From Thermohalobaculum sp050331395 (GTDB taxonomy: Bacteria; Pseudomonadota; Alphaproteobacteria; Rhodobacterales; Rhodobacteraceae), in assembly GCA_050331395.1 (NCBI GenBank), contig JBHJGX010000041.1:1-41911 (forward strand): a stretch of DNA of 41,911 bases, given 5' to 3'. Within the stretch, counting starts at the first letter, position 1, and each line of letters opens with the position of its first letter. The notes under the pieces are model-generated. The model searched no databases, had not been told where the DNA came from, and saw only the letters and a list, made by a program, of their open reading frames with translations. A program made the position numbers and the translations under genes. Positions 32,214 through 40,999 of this stretch are shown in pieces.

Positions 32214-33364
32214 ACGCAACCCCATGGCTGCTGGCTGCGACCGGCACCCTTGCGCTCGCCGGCGCCGCCGCCGCCGAAGACAGCTATATCATCGGCGTGA
32301 TGTCCGCCCAGTCCGGCTATCTCGCGCCCTATGACGGGCCGGCCTATGCCGGGTTCCAGTTCTGCATCGACGAGATCAACGCGGCCGGCGGGCTGAACGG
32401 CGAACTGCCCGTGGAGTTGATCGTCGAGGACACCCGCTCGGACATCGCCGTCGGCGTGCAGGTCGTCCAAGAGATGCTCGACGCGGGCGCCCAGTTCATC
32501 GTTTCCTCGGCAGATGCGGATCCGACGATCGCCGCGGCGCAGATCACGCTGCCCGACGGCATTCCGACCATGACGTTTGCCGGCACGGCGCCCGTCTTGA
32601 CCCTGGTCGGCGAGCACGTCTTCGGCAGCTATCCGGGCGACAACCAGCAGGGCGCGGTGCTCGCGACCTATGCCCGCGACCAGGGGTTCGAGCGGGTCTG
32701 GCTCGTGAAATCGCCCGATGCCGCCTATACGCTCGGCGGTCCTGAATACTTCGGCGAGGCGTTCGAGAGCCTCGGCGGCGAGGTGGTGGGCACGTCGCTC
32801 TATTCGCTCAACCAGCCGGATTTCTCGGCCATCGTCACCACCATCGCGGCCGCGGACCCCGCGCCCGACGTCATCGTGACCTGGGCCTGGGAGCCGGATT
32901 TCCCCGCCTTTATCCGCGCTCTTCGCGGCGCCGGGATCGACACCCAAGTGATGGGCGGCGACGTGCTCGACACGCCGACGGTCCGCGGGCTCGGCGATGT
33001 GGTCGACGGGGTGGTGCACACCTCTGGCGGCTTCCCGGACGAGGGTTCGCAATATGCCGACTTCATCGAACGCTTCGAAGCCGCGACCGGCACGACGCCC
33101 GACAACAACTATTACGTGAACGGCTGCGATATCGCTTATATGATCGAAACCGCCATCGCCGCGGCCGGCACGACCGACCCCCGGGCCGTCGCCGCCGCCA
33201 TGGCCGCCATCGAGAACGGCGACGGGATCATGTCGGACTATACCTTCGCCGGCACCGACCGGATGCCGCTCCGCGATGTGGTGGTGGCTCGGATCACCGG
33301 AGACGGCCAGAAGGAGTTCATCCTCCGGGCCGCCGCCAATCCCGAGATCCTTCCCGAACCCTGA
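32210..33364 (+). CDS. Amide/branched-chain amino acid-type ABC substrate-binding protein
   Basis: 384-residue periplasmic binding protein. The signal peptide MNATPWLLAATGTLALAGAA is cleaved near AAAAE. The type I periplasmic-binding fold has IGVMSAQSGYLAPYDGPAYA, the second-lobe entry FIVSSADADPTIAAAQ and GSYPGDNQQGAVLATYA. The pattern resembles LivK/UrtA/FmdD-like proteins, not opine- or sugar-binding ones. The start overlaps the fusion-transporter stop by 4 bases, and LivF follows after 12 bases. With formamidase and two amidohydrolases in the same operon, a short amide, urea-like or carbamoyl compound is a reasonable ligand, but this cannot be read from sequence. Confidence 0.93.
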   Translation: MNATPWLLAATGTLALAGAAAAEDSYIIGVMSAQSGYLAPYDGPAYAGFQFCIDEINAAGGLNGELPVELIVEDTRSDIAVGVQVVQEMLDAGAQFIVSSADADPTIAAAQITLPDGIPTMTFAGTAPVLTLVGEHVFGSYPGDNQQGAVLATYARDQGFERVWLVKSPDAAYTLGGPEYFGEAFESLGGEVVGTSLYSLNQPDFSAIVTTIAAADPAPDVIVTWAWEPDFPAFIRALRGAGIDTQVMGGDVLDTPTVRGLGDVVDGVVHTSGGFPDEGSQYADFIERFEAATGTTPDNNYYVNGCDIAYMIETAIAAAGTTDPRAVAAAMAAIENGDGIMSDYTFAGTDRMPLRDVVVARITGDGQKEFILRAAANPEILPEP

Positions 33365-33376
33365 ACCGAGGTCCCG

Positions 33377-34093
33377 ATGACCGAGCCCGTGCTCGAGGTA
33401 ACTGCGCTCGACATCCGCTACGGACCCGTCCATGCGGTGCGCGGCGTGTCGCTCGGCGTCGCTCCGGGCGGCGTCACTGCGCTTTTGGGCGCGAACGGCG
33501 CGGGCAAGACCTCGACGGTCATGGCCGTCGCGGGCACCCGCCGGATCGCAGGCGGCACGGTCCGGATCTTCGGTCGGGACATGACCGGCGCGGCGCCCGA
33601 GGACATCATCCGCACGGGCGTCGCGATCTCGGCCGAGGGGCGGCGGATCTTCGCCTCCCTGAGCGTCGAGGAGAACCTCAAGGTGGCAGGCGCGCTCGTG
33701 CCTGACGCCGGCGTCGCTGCGGACCGGCGCACGGCTCTCATGGAGCGGTTCCCGATCCTCGGCCAGCGTCGCCGCCAGCTCGCCGGGCTTCTCTCGGGGG
33801 GCGAGCAGCAGATGCTCGCCGTGGCGCGGGCGCTGATGAGCGCGCCGCGGCTCCTCCTTCTCGACGAGCCGTCCCTCGGCCTCGCGCCGCAAATGGTCGA
33901 CCGGATCTTCGATATCGTCGAAGAGCTCCGGGACGAGGGCATTTCGATCCTGCTCGTCGAACAGAACGCCACCCTCGCGTTGCAAGTCGCCGACCGGGCG
34001 GTGGTGCTCGCGAACGGGGCCGTAGCGGCGGCGGGAGCGGCCCGGGACATCGCCGGCGACGCGGTCCTGCGCGAAGCCTATCTCGCGGCCTGA
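33377..34093 (+). CDS. LivF-type ABC transporter ATPase
   Basis: 238 residues, the second ATPase of the importer. Walker A GANGAGKTS is near residue 36, the signature LLSGGEQQMLAVARALM near 136 and Walker B LLLLDEPSLGLAP near 156, and the switch His region is replaced by the LivF-typical ILLVEQNATLALQVADR. It pairs with the ATPase half of the upstream fusion to make the usual LivF/LivG heterodimer. It ends 3 bases before the LivH gene. Confidence 0.95.
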   Translation: MTEPVLEVTALDIRYGPVHAVRGVSLGVAPGGVTALLGANGAGKTSTVMAVAGTRRIAGGTVRIFGRDMTGAAPEDIIRTGVAISAEGRRIFASLSVEENLKVAGALVPDAGVAADRRTALMERFPILGQRRRQLAGLLSGGEQQMLAVARALMSAPRLLLLDEPSLGLAPQMVDRIFDIVEELRDEGISILLVEQNATLALQVADRAVVLANGAVAAAGAARDIAGDAVLREAYLAA

Positions 34094-34096
34094 GCC

Positions 34097-34984
34097 ATGG
34101 ATCTCTTCGTTCAACAGGCGATCAACGCCATCAGCCTCGGCGGCGTCTACGCGATGCTCGCCCTCGGCCTCGCCATCGTCTTCTCGATCGTGCGGCTGAT
34201 CAACTTCGCCCATGGCGAGATCATGACGTTCGGCGGCTACGGCATCTTCCTGTCGCTCGCCTTCGGCATGCCGCCGCTCGGGGCGCTCGCGGTCGGGGTC
34301 GGCGCGGCGGTGGTGATGGCACTGGCCCTCGAGCGCGCGGCCTTCCGAGCCATGCGGGGCGCCGATGTGGTGGCGCTTCTGATCACGAGCTTCGCGGTCT
34401 CGGAGATCCTCAAGGTGCTCTTCCAGAACACGATCTCGCCGCGGCCCGTGCCGATCTCGCTGCCGGCGGCCTGGTCGAGCAGCTATCGCCTCGGCGATTT
34501 GGTGATCGGGGTCGGGCCGACAATTTCGATCGTCGTCGCGCTTTCGGCACTGCTCGGCCTCACGCTTTTCCTTCGCCGCACAACGACCGGGATGGCGATG
34601 CGCGCCGCCGCCGAGGATTTCGAGATGCTGCGGCTGCTCGGCGTCCGCGCCGGCCGGGTCGTTGCGACGGCCTTCGCGATCTCCGGCCTCCTCGCCGGCA
34701 TGGCGGCACTGGTCTGGACCGCCCAGCGCGGCTCGGTCGATCCGATGATGGGCTTTTTCCCGGTGCTCAAAGCCTTCATCGCCACGGTCCTCGGCGGGCT
34801 CGGCAGCCTCGGCGGCGCAGTCCTCGGCGGCTTCGTCGTCGGCGCCATCGAGGTGATGACCCAAGCCTTTCTGCCCGAGGCGCTCTCGCCTTATCGCGAC
34901 GCGATCGTGCTCGCCTGCGTGATCGCCGCGCTGCTTGTGCGCCCGGACGGGCTGTTGCCAGCCCGCTCCGGCACCCGGTCGTGA
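34097..34984 (+). CDS. LivH-type ABC transporter permease
   Basis: 295 residues with about eight membrane segments. LivH features are the N-terminal INAISLGGVYAMLALGLAI, then IVRLINFAHGEIMTFGGYG and, in the second half, AAEDFEMLRLLGVRAGRVV and FIATVLGGLGSLGGAVLGG. It completes the importer with the LivM half of the fusion. The order in this operon (LivMG fusion, binding protein, LivF, LivH) differs from the E. coli livKHMGF order. Confidence 0.95.
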   Translation: MDLFVQQAINAISLGGVYAMLALGLAIVFSIVRLINFAHGEIMTFGGYGIFLSLAFGMPPLGALAVGVGAAVVMALALERAAFRAMRGADVVALLITSFAVSEILKVLFQNTISPRPVPISLPAAWSSSYRLGDLVIGVGPTISIVVALSALLGLTLFLRRTTTGMAMRAAAEDFEMLRLLGVRAGRVVATAFAISGLLAGMAALVWTAQRGSVDPMMGFFPVLKAFIATVLGGLGSLGGAVLGGFVVGAIEVMTQAFLPEALSPYRDAIVLACVIAALLVRPDGLLPARSGTRS

Positions 34985-35007
34985 CCCCCCATCGAAGGAC
35001 CTAACCC

Positions 35008-35964
35008 ATGACGACCACCATCGATTGGACGCCCGAGAACCTCACATTCGGTTTTTTCGACCCGGACCGGGCACCGGTCGCTCGCATGGCCTCGGGCACG
35101 GAGGTGGTGTTCCACTGCTTGCCCGCCGCCACGCGCTCGGTCCTGCCGCCCGACGACGCCGGGGTGCTGCCCGCCCATCTTGCCGCGCTCGACTATCACG
35201 AGCCCCGGCAGGGCGCGACGTCCCACATGGTCTCGGGACCGGTCTATGTGGAGGGTGCCGCCCCGGGCGACGTCCTTCAGGTCGACATCCTCGAGGCCGT
35301 CCCCGCGCAAACTTGGGGATATGCAGCGATCTTACCGCTCCTTGGCGCGCTCCCCGAGGATTTCCCCGAGCGTGAACTCATCCACATCCCAATCGATCTC
35401 GCGCGCGGCGTCTGCCGGCTCCCCTGGGGGCTCGAACTGCCGCTCGACCCGTTCTTCGGCATCATGGCGGTCGCCCCGCCCAAGGCCTGGGGCCGCGTCG
35501 GCGCCGCCGAGCCGCGTGCCTTTGGCGGCAACATGGACAACAAAGAACTCAAACCCGGCACCACGCTCTATTTGCCGGTCTTCCAGGAGGGCGCCCTCTT
35601 CATGGCCGGCGACGGTCACGGGTGCCAAGGCGACGGCGAGGTCTGCCTGACCGGGCTCGAGACCGCCATGACCGGGCGGTTCCGGCTGACCGTGCGCAAA
35701 GACATGTCGCTCGACATGCCCTTCGCCGAGAACCGGACCCATCTCATCTCGATGGCGTTTCACGAGGATCTCGACGAGGCCATGCGCCGGGCGCTCCGGC
35801 AGATGATCGCCATGGTCGCCGAGCGGGCCGGCCTGACCTGCGGCGAGGCCTATATGCTGCTGTCGCTCGCTGGGGATCTGCGCATTACCCAAGTCGTCGA
35901 CGGGGAAAAGGGCGTGCATATGATGCTGGACAAGGCCCATTTGGCCAAAGGCGCCGCCGGATAA
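35008..35964 (+). CDS. Acetamidase/formamidase family protein
   Basis: 318 residues of the FmdA/AmdA family, hydrolases of formamide, acetamide or other short amides to ammonia and the acid. The conserved core is easily seen: FGGNMDNKELKPGTTLYLPV, then EGALFMAGDGHGCQGDGEV, with the metal-ligand-like His in DYHEPRQGATSHMVSGPVY upstream. It begins 23 bases after the permease stop and closes the operon before a terminator. In Methylophilus a formamidase is encoded with a Liv-type short-chain amide importer (fmdDEF), which is the closest precedent I know for this arrangement. Confidence 0.93.
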   Translation: MTTTIDWTPENLTFGFFDPDRAPVARMASGTEVVFHCLPAATRSVLPPDDAGVLPAHLAALDYHEPRQGATSHMVSGPVYVEGAAPGDVLQVDILEAVPAQTWGYAAILPLLGALPEDFPERELIHIPIDLARGVCRLPWGLELPLDPFFGIMAVAPPKAWGRVGAAEPRAFGGNMDNKELKPGTTLYLPVFQEGALFMAGDGHGCQGDGEVCLTGLETAMTGRFRLTVRKDMSLDMPFAENRTHLISMAFHEDLDEAMRRALRQMIAMVAERAGLTCGEAYMLLSLAGDLRITQVVDGEKGVHMMLDKAHLAKGAAG

Positions 35965-35988
35965 ACCGCGATCTGTCCCCGATACAAG

Positions 35989-36023
35989 AAAAGCGGCGAG
36001 GTTTCCCCCGCCGCTCCGCTTTT
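35989..36023. terminator. Bidirectional intrinsic terminator
   Basis: AAAAGCGGCG pairs with CCGCCGCTCCGCTTTT around a short loop, giving a GC stem flanked by A-run on one side and T-run on the other. It lies 25 bases after the formamidase stop and 36 bases before the stop of the convergent RTX gene, so it can end transcription from both. Confidence 0.75.
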
Positions 36024-36058
36024 ATGGTGTCGCTTTGGCGCCGTTTTGGCCGGTCGCC

Positions 36059-37603
36059 TCAGGCGGCGAAGAAGTCGAACCCTTCGGCAAGGGCCGCGTC
36101 CTCGAACAAATAGTCGAGCTTACGCCCGTTCGCCGAGTTGACGGTCTTCACTAGCACGTCGTCGCCGCTCTCGATGACCTGACCGCCCTTGGCCACGACC
36201 TGGTCAAGGAACAGCTCGAACTCGTCGACGGTCGAGAACTTGGCCTGGTTGTCGTTGATCGTGGTGATCCCCGAGCCCGCGAAGTACTTGCCGTCGTAGC
36301 GGAACTTCGCCGTGTCGACGCCGAACTCGAAATCCGTGATCGTGTCGCGCTGGGTCCGGCCGCCATTGTTGTCGAAGTCGCGGTCGTCGAACTGGAAAGT
36401 GTCCTCGCCATCGCCGCCGGTCAGGGTGTCGTTGCGGTCGCCGCCGATCAACGTGTCGTCGCCGTCGCCGCCGTTGATGACGTCCCTGCCGCCATTGCCG
36501 TCGATTTGGTCGTTGCCGTCGCCACCGTTGAGGGTGTCATCACCGCGGCCGCCGTCGATCTTGTCGTTACCAGCAGCCGTGTCGATCTTCTGGCCGGTTC
36601 TCGACTCGGTGGCGTCGACGATGTCGTTGTTCGCCGAGTCGCCCCTGAAGCTGCTGAAGACGATGCTCTCGAAGTTCTCGAACGTCGTCTCCGGGCCGCT
36701 GTCGGCATCGCGATAGGTCACGGTACCGACTTTGTTTCCGGTGAACTCGACGAAGAAACCGGGGCCGCGGTCGAGGGTGAACTTCAGCTCGAGCGTGTCG
36801 TTGCCGTCGCCGCCGTCCACGGTGCCGTTGATCAGGCCGCTTGCGCCGGCGCCGATATTGCCGCCGATCTTGATCACGTCATCGCGGCTGCCGCCATCGA
36901 CGTTGAGCGTGGCGCCGTTGAAGGTCATCCACTCGAAGACATCGTTGCCGCCGGCCATGTTGACGCTCTCGAGCGACTTAGGCGCATAGCCCGAGGTGAA
37001 GTGGTCTTTGCCGCCGCCGCTCTCGATCACTTCGTAATTGGTGAAGGTGACGTTGTGCTTCGCGGCGTCTTTGCGCGTGACCTCGAGTGCCTGGTTTTCG
37101 AAGAGGTTGGTGCCCGAGAAGCGGAAGTCAGACCGCTGTGCGCCCGTGACGGCTGACAGATCGATGGTGTCGGTGCCCGCGCCGCCATCCGTGACGTTCG
37201 AGCCGAATTTGCGGTGGCCGATCACGAATGTGTCGTTGCCCGCTCCGAAGAGGACGGTGTCGTTGCCTTCGCCGGTGTTGAGCGCGAGGTTCGAAGTCAC
37301 ACCGGTCGCGTCGACGATGTCGTTGTTGGTTTTCGAGGCTTGCCGGGTGAACGTAAACGCCTCGATCCCCGAGAAATCCACAACCGGGCCCATGTCGACG
37401 GGCTGGTCGTTCGTAATGTATTCGACGGTGCCGGAGAGCGAACCGTTGCCTTCGATCATCACCTTATAGCCAGTGGCGCCGAGCTGCCCGTTGGTCACGC
37501 CCAAAGCAAGCGTATCATGATCCGGTGTTCCCGTGACAGTTTCGGTTTTCAAACCAGTGCCACCGCTGCCCTGCACGCCGCCGATGTTAAAGATATTTGT
37601 CAT
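36059..37603 (-). CDS. RTX calcium-binding repeat protein with large non-repeat N-terminal region
   Basis: 514 residues. Residues 1-330 contain scattered Gly-Asp motifs (TGEGNDTVLFGAGNDTF, GGDGNDTLEL) in an otherwise beta-rich region with no domain I recognise. NNDIVDAT occurs twice, near 90 and 325, suggesting an internal duplication. A compact RTX block of about eight nonapeptides (about 340-415, such as GGDGNDQIDGNGGRDVING) precedes a C-terminal region ending EDAALAEGFDFFAA. No signal peptide, so type I secretion is likely. I chose the ATG at 37603, with GGAG six bases ahead; an ATG at 37615 overlaps that site. It is richer in Asn, Thr, Lys and Phe than the RTX pair at 13.7-18.9 kb, so it is not a recent copy of them. 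No secretion genes adjoin it. Confidence 0.9.
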   Translation of the reverse strand: MTNIFNIGGVQGSGGTGLKTETVTGTPDHDTLALGVTNGQLGATGYKVMIEGNGSLSGTVEYITNDQPVDMGPVVDFSGIEAFTFTRQASKTNNDIVDATGVTSNLALNTGEGNDTVLFGAGNDTFVIGHRKFGSNVTDGGAGTDTIDLSAVTGAQRSDFRFSGTNLFENQALEVTRKDAAKHNVTFTNYEVIESGGGKDHFTSGYAPKSLESVNMAGGNDVFEWMTFNGATLNVDGGSRDDVIKIGGNIGAGASGLINGTVDGGDGNDTLELKFTLDRGPGFFVEFTGNKVGTVTYRDADSGPETTFENFESIVFSSFRGDSANNDIVDATESRTGQKIDTAAGNDKIDGGRGDDTLNGGDGNDQIDGNGGRDVINGGDGDDTLIGGDRNDTLTGGDGEDTFQFDDRDFDNNGGRTQRDTITDFEFGVDTAKFRYDGKYFAGSGITTINDNQAKFSTVDEFELFLDQVVAKGGQVIESGDDVLVKTVNSANGRKLDYLFEDAALAEGFDFFAA

Positions 37604-37837
37604 GTCAGTCTCCATGTTTCAGTCTCGCTCACGCCGACTAGACTGAATTCACACTACACTGGCCCCACCCAAAACTTTGGACGCGGAACCCCCATCGAGT
37701 TATTACGTGCAGCTGAGCAGAAGAGACGCGCGACAATCAAAAGTTGAAATAACAACCTGAAATTGCACGCTACACAACTCGCTCTGTCTACAATCGCAAC
37801 GCCTCGTAACGGATGTTTAGCCAAATTGGTTTGGAGG
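37604..37837. promoter_or_regulatory. AT-richer spacer upstream of the third RTX gene
   Basis: This 234-base spacer is clearly less GC-rich than its surroundings and carries no convincing gene. On the minus strand TTGACC (near 37840) is followed 16 bases later by TAAACA, a weak promoter match around a CCAAATTGG palindrome (37821-37829). It most likely holds the RTX promoter; the upstream RND gene ends at its edge. Confidence 0.35.
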
Positions 37838-40800
37838 TCAACGGGCGGCTGCGTGACGGTTTCCTGACGCCCTGGCGAGTTGTCCACGTCTTTGGGTTGT
37901 GCCCGACTGCCGGCCCGGCAATGCCTCCGCCGTCAGCCCGAGATCGTCGAGGACCGCGTAGAAGGCCGGCACGACGAGAAGGATCAGCAGGGTCGTCGCC
38001 AACAGACCGAACGCGATCGAGACCACCATCGGGATCAGCGGTTGCGCTTGGAGGCTCGTCTCGAACATCAGCGGCGTGACGCCGACAATCGTGGTCAACG
38101 AGGTCAGAAAGATCGCCCGAAAACGGGCCATGGCCGCCTTGGGGGCGGCGTCGGCGACGGAGAGGCCCCGGGCCCGCTCGGCTTTGATCACGTGGACGAG
38201 GAGGATCGAGTCGTTCACGACGATCCCCGCGAGCGAGGCAAAGCCGAGCAGGCTTGGCATCGAGATGGGGATACCGAGCGCCAGATGGCCGGCGACCGCG
38301 CCGATGAGCGCGAACGGCACGAGGATCATGACCACGAGGGGCTCGACATAGCTGCGGAGTTGCAGGCTGAGCACGGCGAAAACTGCGATCAGACCCACGG
38401 CGAGACCGGAGACCATCGAGGCCTGCGTCTCTCCGGCGGCGGCATGCTGGCCCTCGATCGCAACCGTCAGCCCCGGATGCGCGGCGATGAGCCTTGGCAA
38501 AAAGCGGGCCATCGTGTCCCGGACGATCTCGTCGGCATTGCCGATGGCGGTGTCGACCTCGCCGGTGACTGTCACCGTCGGCTGGGCGGCGCTCCGACGG
38601 AGGACGCCAAAGCCTCGCGCCGCCTCGATGCGGGCGACGGTTGCAAGCGTGACCGCCGCGCCGCTCGGCGTGACGATGGGGAAGTCTTCGAGATCGCTCA
38701 GGGTCGCGCGCGCCCCGGCCGCGAGGACGAGCGAGACGTCCCAGCCCGCATCGCCGCGCTCGAGCACGTGGGCGGTCGCGCCCTCGAAGCCCGCGCGGAC
38801 CTGGTCGGCGACCGTGCCGGCGTCGAGGCCGAGGGCGCCGGCGCCGGGGGCAAGCGTGATGCGCTGCTCGGGCCGGCCCGGAACCAGATCGTCGGCGATG
38901 GTGTGGGCCCCCGAATATCGCTCGAGCCAGCCGCGGAGCTCGGCCGAGGCCGCGGCCGAGGTGGCGATGTCGTCATGGGCGAGGCGGATCTCGATCGCAC
39001 GCCCGGCCGGTCCGGTCACGCCCTCGACGAGGCTGAGCCGGGCGATCCCGGGTCTCGGTGGCAACTCCGCCCGCCAGGCGGCGAGGATCTCGTCAAGCCG
39101 GAGGCGGCGGCGTTCGGCGCCCATCAGATCGACCCGGGCCGTGGCGAGATGCGCGCCCGTCCCGCCGATATCGGCGTTCTCGCCAAAGGTGACGACGATG
39201 TCCTGCACGAGCGGCGCGTCTCCCGGGATCCGCCGGGACAGGCTCGCTTCGACCCGGTCGAGCGCGGCGAGCACCTCCGCCATCGCCGCCTCGGTCTCTT
39301 CGACGGAGGCCCCCGCATGAAGGGCAAGGCGGGCTTCGACCTGGTCGCCGTCGAGATCGGGGAACGCCTCGAATTTGAGCGTGCCCCCGAGGATTGCGGC
39401 GAGCGACGCCATGAAGGCGAGGAGCGCGAGGCCGAGCGTTAGCCAGCGCCACGCGACCGCCGCGCGGGCCACTGGGCCGACGACCCGGCAGCGGAGCCCG
39501 GCGAGCCAGCGATCGGCCCGACGGGGCGCGTCCGGAGCCGCCGGTGCGCCGTGCGAGAGATGCGCCGGCAGCACGAGAAACGCCTCCACGAGCGAGACCG
39601 CCAGCACGAGCAGCATCACCACCGGCACGACGCGGAGCACCTCGCCGAGATCGCCTTCGAGGAAGGCGAGCGCGCCGAAGACGGCCGCGGTTGTGACGAA
39701 GGAGGCGACGACGCCGGGGGCGACCTCCCGCGTGCCTGCGACCGCGGCGTCGGCGGGGGCGAGGCCGGCGGCGCGTTGCGTCTCGATGTTCTCGGCGATG
39801 ACCAGGGCGTCGTCCATCAGGATGCCGACGACGATCAAAAGCGCCACCAGCGTCAGCATGTTGATCGACAGCCCGAGCGCCGTCATCGCCGCCAGCGCGC
39901 CGAGAAACGAGACCGGCAACCCGGCTGCGATCCAGAACGCCTGGCGCGGGCCGAAGAAGAGCCACATGGCACCGAAAACGAGGGCAAGGCCCTGCAGGCT
40001 GTTCGTCACCAGCATGCGCAACCGGTCATCGAGAACGCTGGCCGCCTCGCCGGTGATCGTGAGCTCGACGCCGGGCGGCAGGCGCGCGGTCTCCGCGGCG
40101 ATGAAGGCGCGGAGGCGCTCCATGACCTCGAGCGTGTCGTCGGTCTCGGTTTTGGTCACGCGCAGGATCGCGGCCGGGCGCCCGTTCAGTTCCGCGGCGA
40201 CCTCCCGCTCGTCCACAGTCTCGACGATCTGCGCGATATCCGCGAGACGCACCTCGCCGCCGGCCGCACTCGAGGCGACGATTACATCCCCATAGGCATC
40301 GACGGCACGGCGTTCGTCGGCGAACCGCAAGAGGTGGGTGCCGCTCTCGGAGACCAGCTCGCCGAGCGGCAGGTCCAGGTTCTGGCGTCCGACGGTCCGG
40401 GCGATATCGTCGAGACTGAGACCGAGGGCGCGGATCGCCGCGTCATCGATCTCGATGCGGATTTCCGGGTCGCCGAAGCCCGCGACCTCGACCTGGGGAA
40501 GACCGCCCCAACGCTGCATCCGCGTCTTGATATCCTCGGCGAGCGCGCGGAGTTCGGTCAGCTCCTGCGCGCCTTCGGCGGTGAGCGCGACGACGGCGAC
40601 GAGGTCGGTGAGGCCGAGCTGGCGGACGACCGGGGTCTCGGCCGTCTCCGGCAAATCGGCGAGCGCGCGCATCTCCGCCTCGATATCCGCTGTGAACCGG
40701 GCAAAATCTGCGCCTTGGCGCATCTCGGCGACGGCGACGGCGCGGTTCTCGAAGGCGTCGCAGCGCACCTCTTCGAGATGGCGGAGCCCGTCGAGCCCGC

Positions 40801-40999
40801 GCTCGACCCGGGAGCAGAGCGCCCGCGACACCTCCTCGGGCGCCGCACCCGGATAGGCGATGGTGATTTGCACCTCGTGCGGGGCGACCCGCGGGAAGGT
40901 CTCGCGCAGAAGCTGCGGCAGCGTGACGAGGCCGATGGCGATCAAGAGCGCCATGATCAGGTTGGCGGCGGTCGGATGTTCGGCGAAGAAGCGGATCAC
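37838..40999 (-). CDS. RND-family efflux transporter, inner-membrane permease
   Basis: 1053 residues, the full length of an AcrB-type RND pump, a proton-driven exporter that works with a membrane-fusion protein and an outer-membrane channel. The first helix (HPTAANLIMALLIAIGLVTL) is followed by a long periplasmic domain. TM4 carries the proton-relay pair MDDALV (Asp396 and Asp397). A second periplasmic domain is followed by GFASLAGIVVNDSILLVHVI. In that last segment the Lys of the AcrB relay is replaced (VVND), which places it in a different RND subgroup from the classical multidrug pumps. The start is GTG at 40999, overlapping the stop of the membrane-fusion protein gene by 4 bases. Substrate unknown. 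Confidence 0.95.
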   Translation of the reverse strand: MIRFFAEHPTAANLIMALLIAIGLVTLPQLLRETFPRVAPHEVQITIAYPGAAPEEVSRALCSRVERGLDGLRHLEEVRCDAFENRAVAVAEMRQGADFARFTADIEAEMRALADLPETAETPVVRQLGLTDLVAVVALTAEGAQELTELRALAEDIKTRMQRWGGLPQVEVAGFGDPEIRIEIDDAAIRALGLSLDDIARTVGRQNLDLPLGELVSESGTHLLRFADERRAVDAYGDVIVASSAAGGEVRLADIAQIVETVDEREVAAELNGRPAAILRVTKTETDDTLEVMERLRAFIAAETARLPPGVELTITGEAASVLDDRLRMLVTNSLQGLALVFGAMWLFFGPRQAFWIAAGLPVSFLGALAAMTALGLSINMLTLVALLIVVGILMDDALVIAENIETQRAAGLAPADAAVAGTREVAPGVVASFVTTAAVFGALAFLEGDLGEVLRVVPVVMLLVLAVSLVEAFLVLPAHLSHGAPAAPDAPRRADRWLAGLRCRVVGPVARAAVAWRWLTLGLALLAFMASLAAILGGTLKFEAFPDLDGDQVEARLALHAGASVEETEAAMAEVLAALDRVEASLSRRIPGDAPLVQDIVVTFGENADIGGTGAHLATARVDLMGAERRRLRLDEILAAWRAELPPRPGIARLSLVEGVTGPAGRAIEIRLAHDDIATSAAASAELRGWLERYSGAHTIADDLVPGRPEQRITLAPGAGALGLDAGTVADQVRAGFEGATAHVLERGDAGWDVSLVLAAGARATLSDLEDFPIVTPSGAAVTLATVARIEAARGFGVLRRSAAQPTVTVTGEVDTAIGNADEIVRDTMARFLPRLIAAHPGLTVAIEGQHAAAGETQASMVSGLAVGLIAVFAVLSLQLRSYVEPLVVMILVPFALIGAVAGHLALGIPISMPSLLGFASLAGIVVNDSILLVHVIKAERARGLSVADAAPKAAMARFRAIFLTSLTTIVGVTPLMFETSLQAQPLIPMVVSIAFGLLATTLLILLVVPAFYAVLDDLGLTAEALPGRQSGTTQRRGQLARASGNRHAAAR

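Noticed and set aside
32138..34864. 908-codon minus-strand frame opposite the ABC transporter genes
   Set aside because: Translation is rich in His, Arg, Asp and Glu with no domain; the plus strand carries binding protein, ATPase and permease with correct motifs.
37654..37887. 77-codon minus-strand frame in the spacer before the third RTX gene
   Set aside because: No ribosome-binding site, no recognisable motif, and it overlaps the end of the RND gene.
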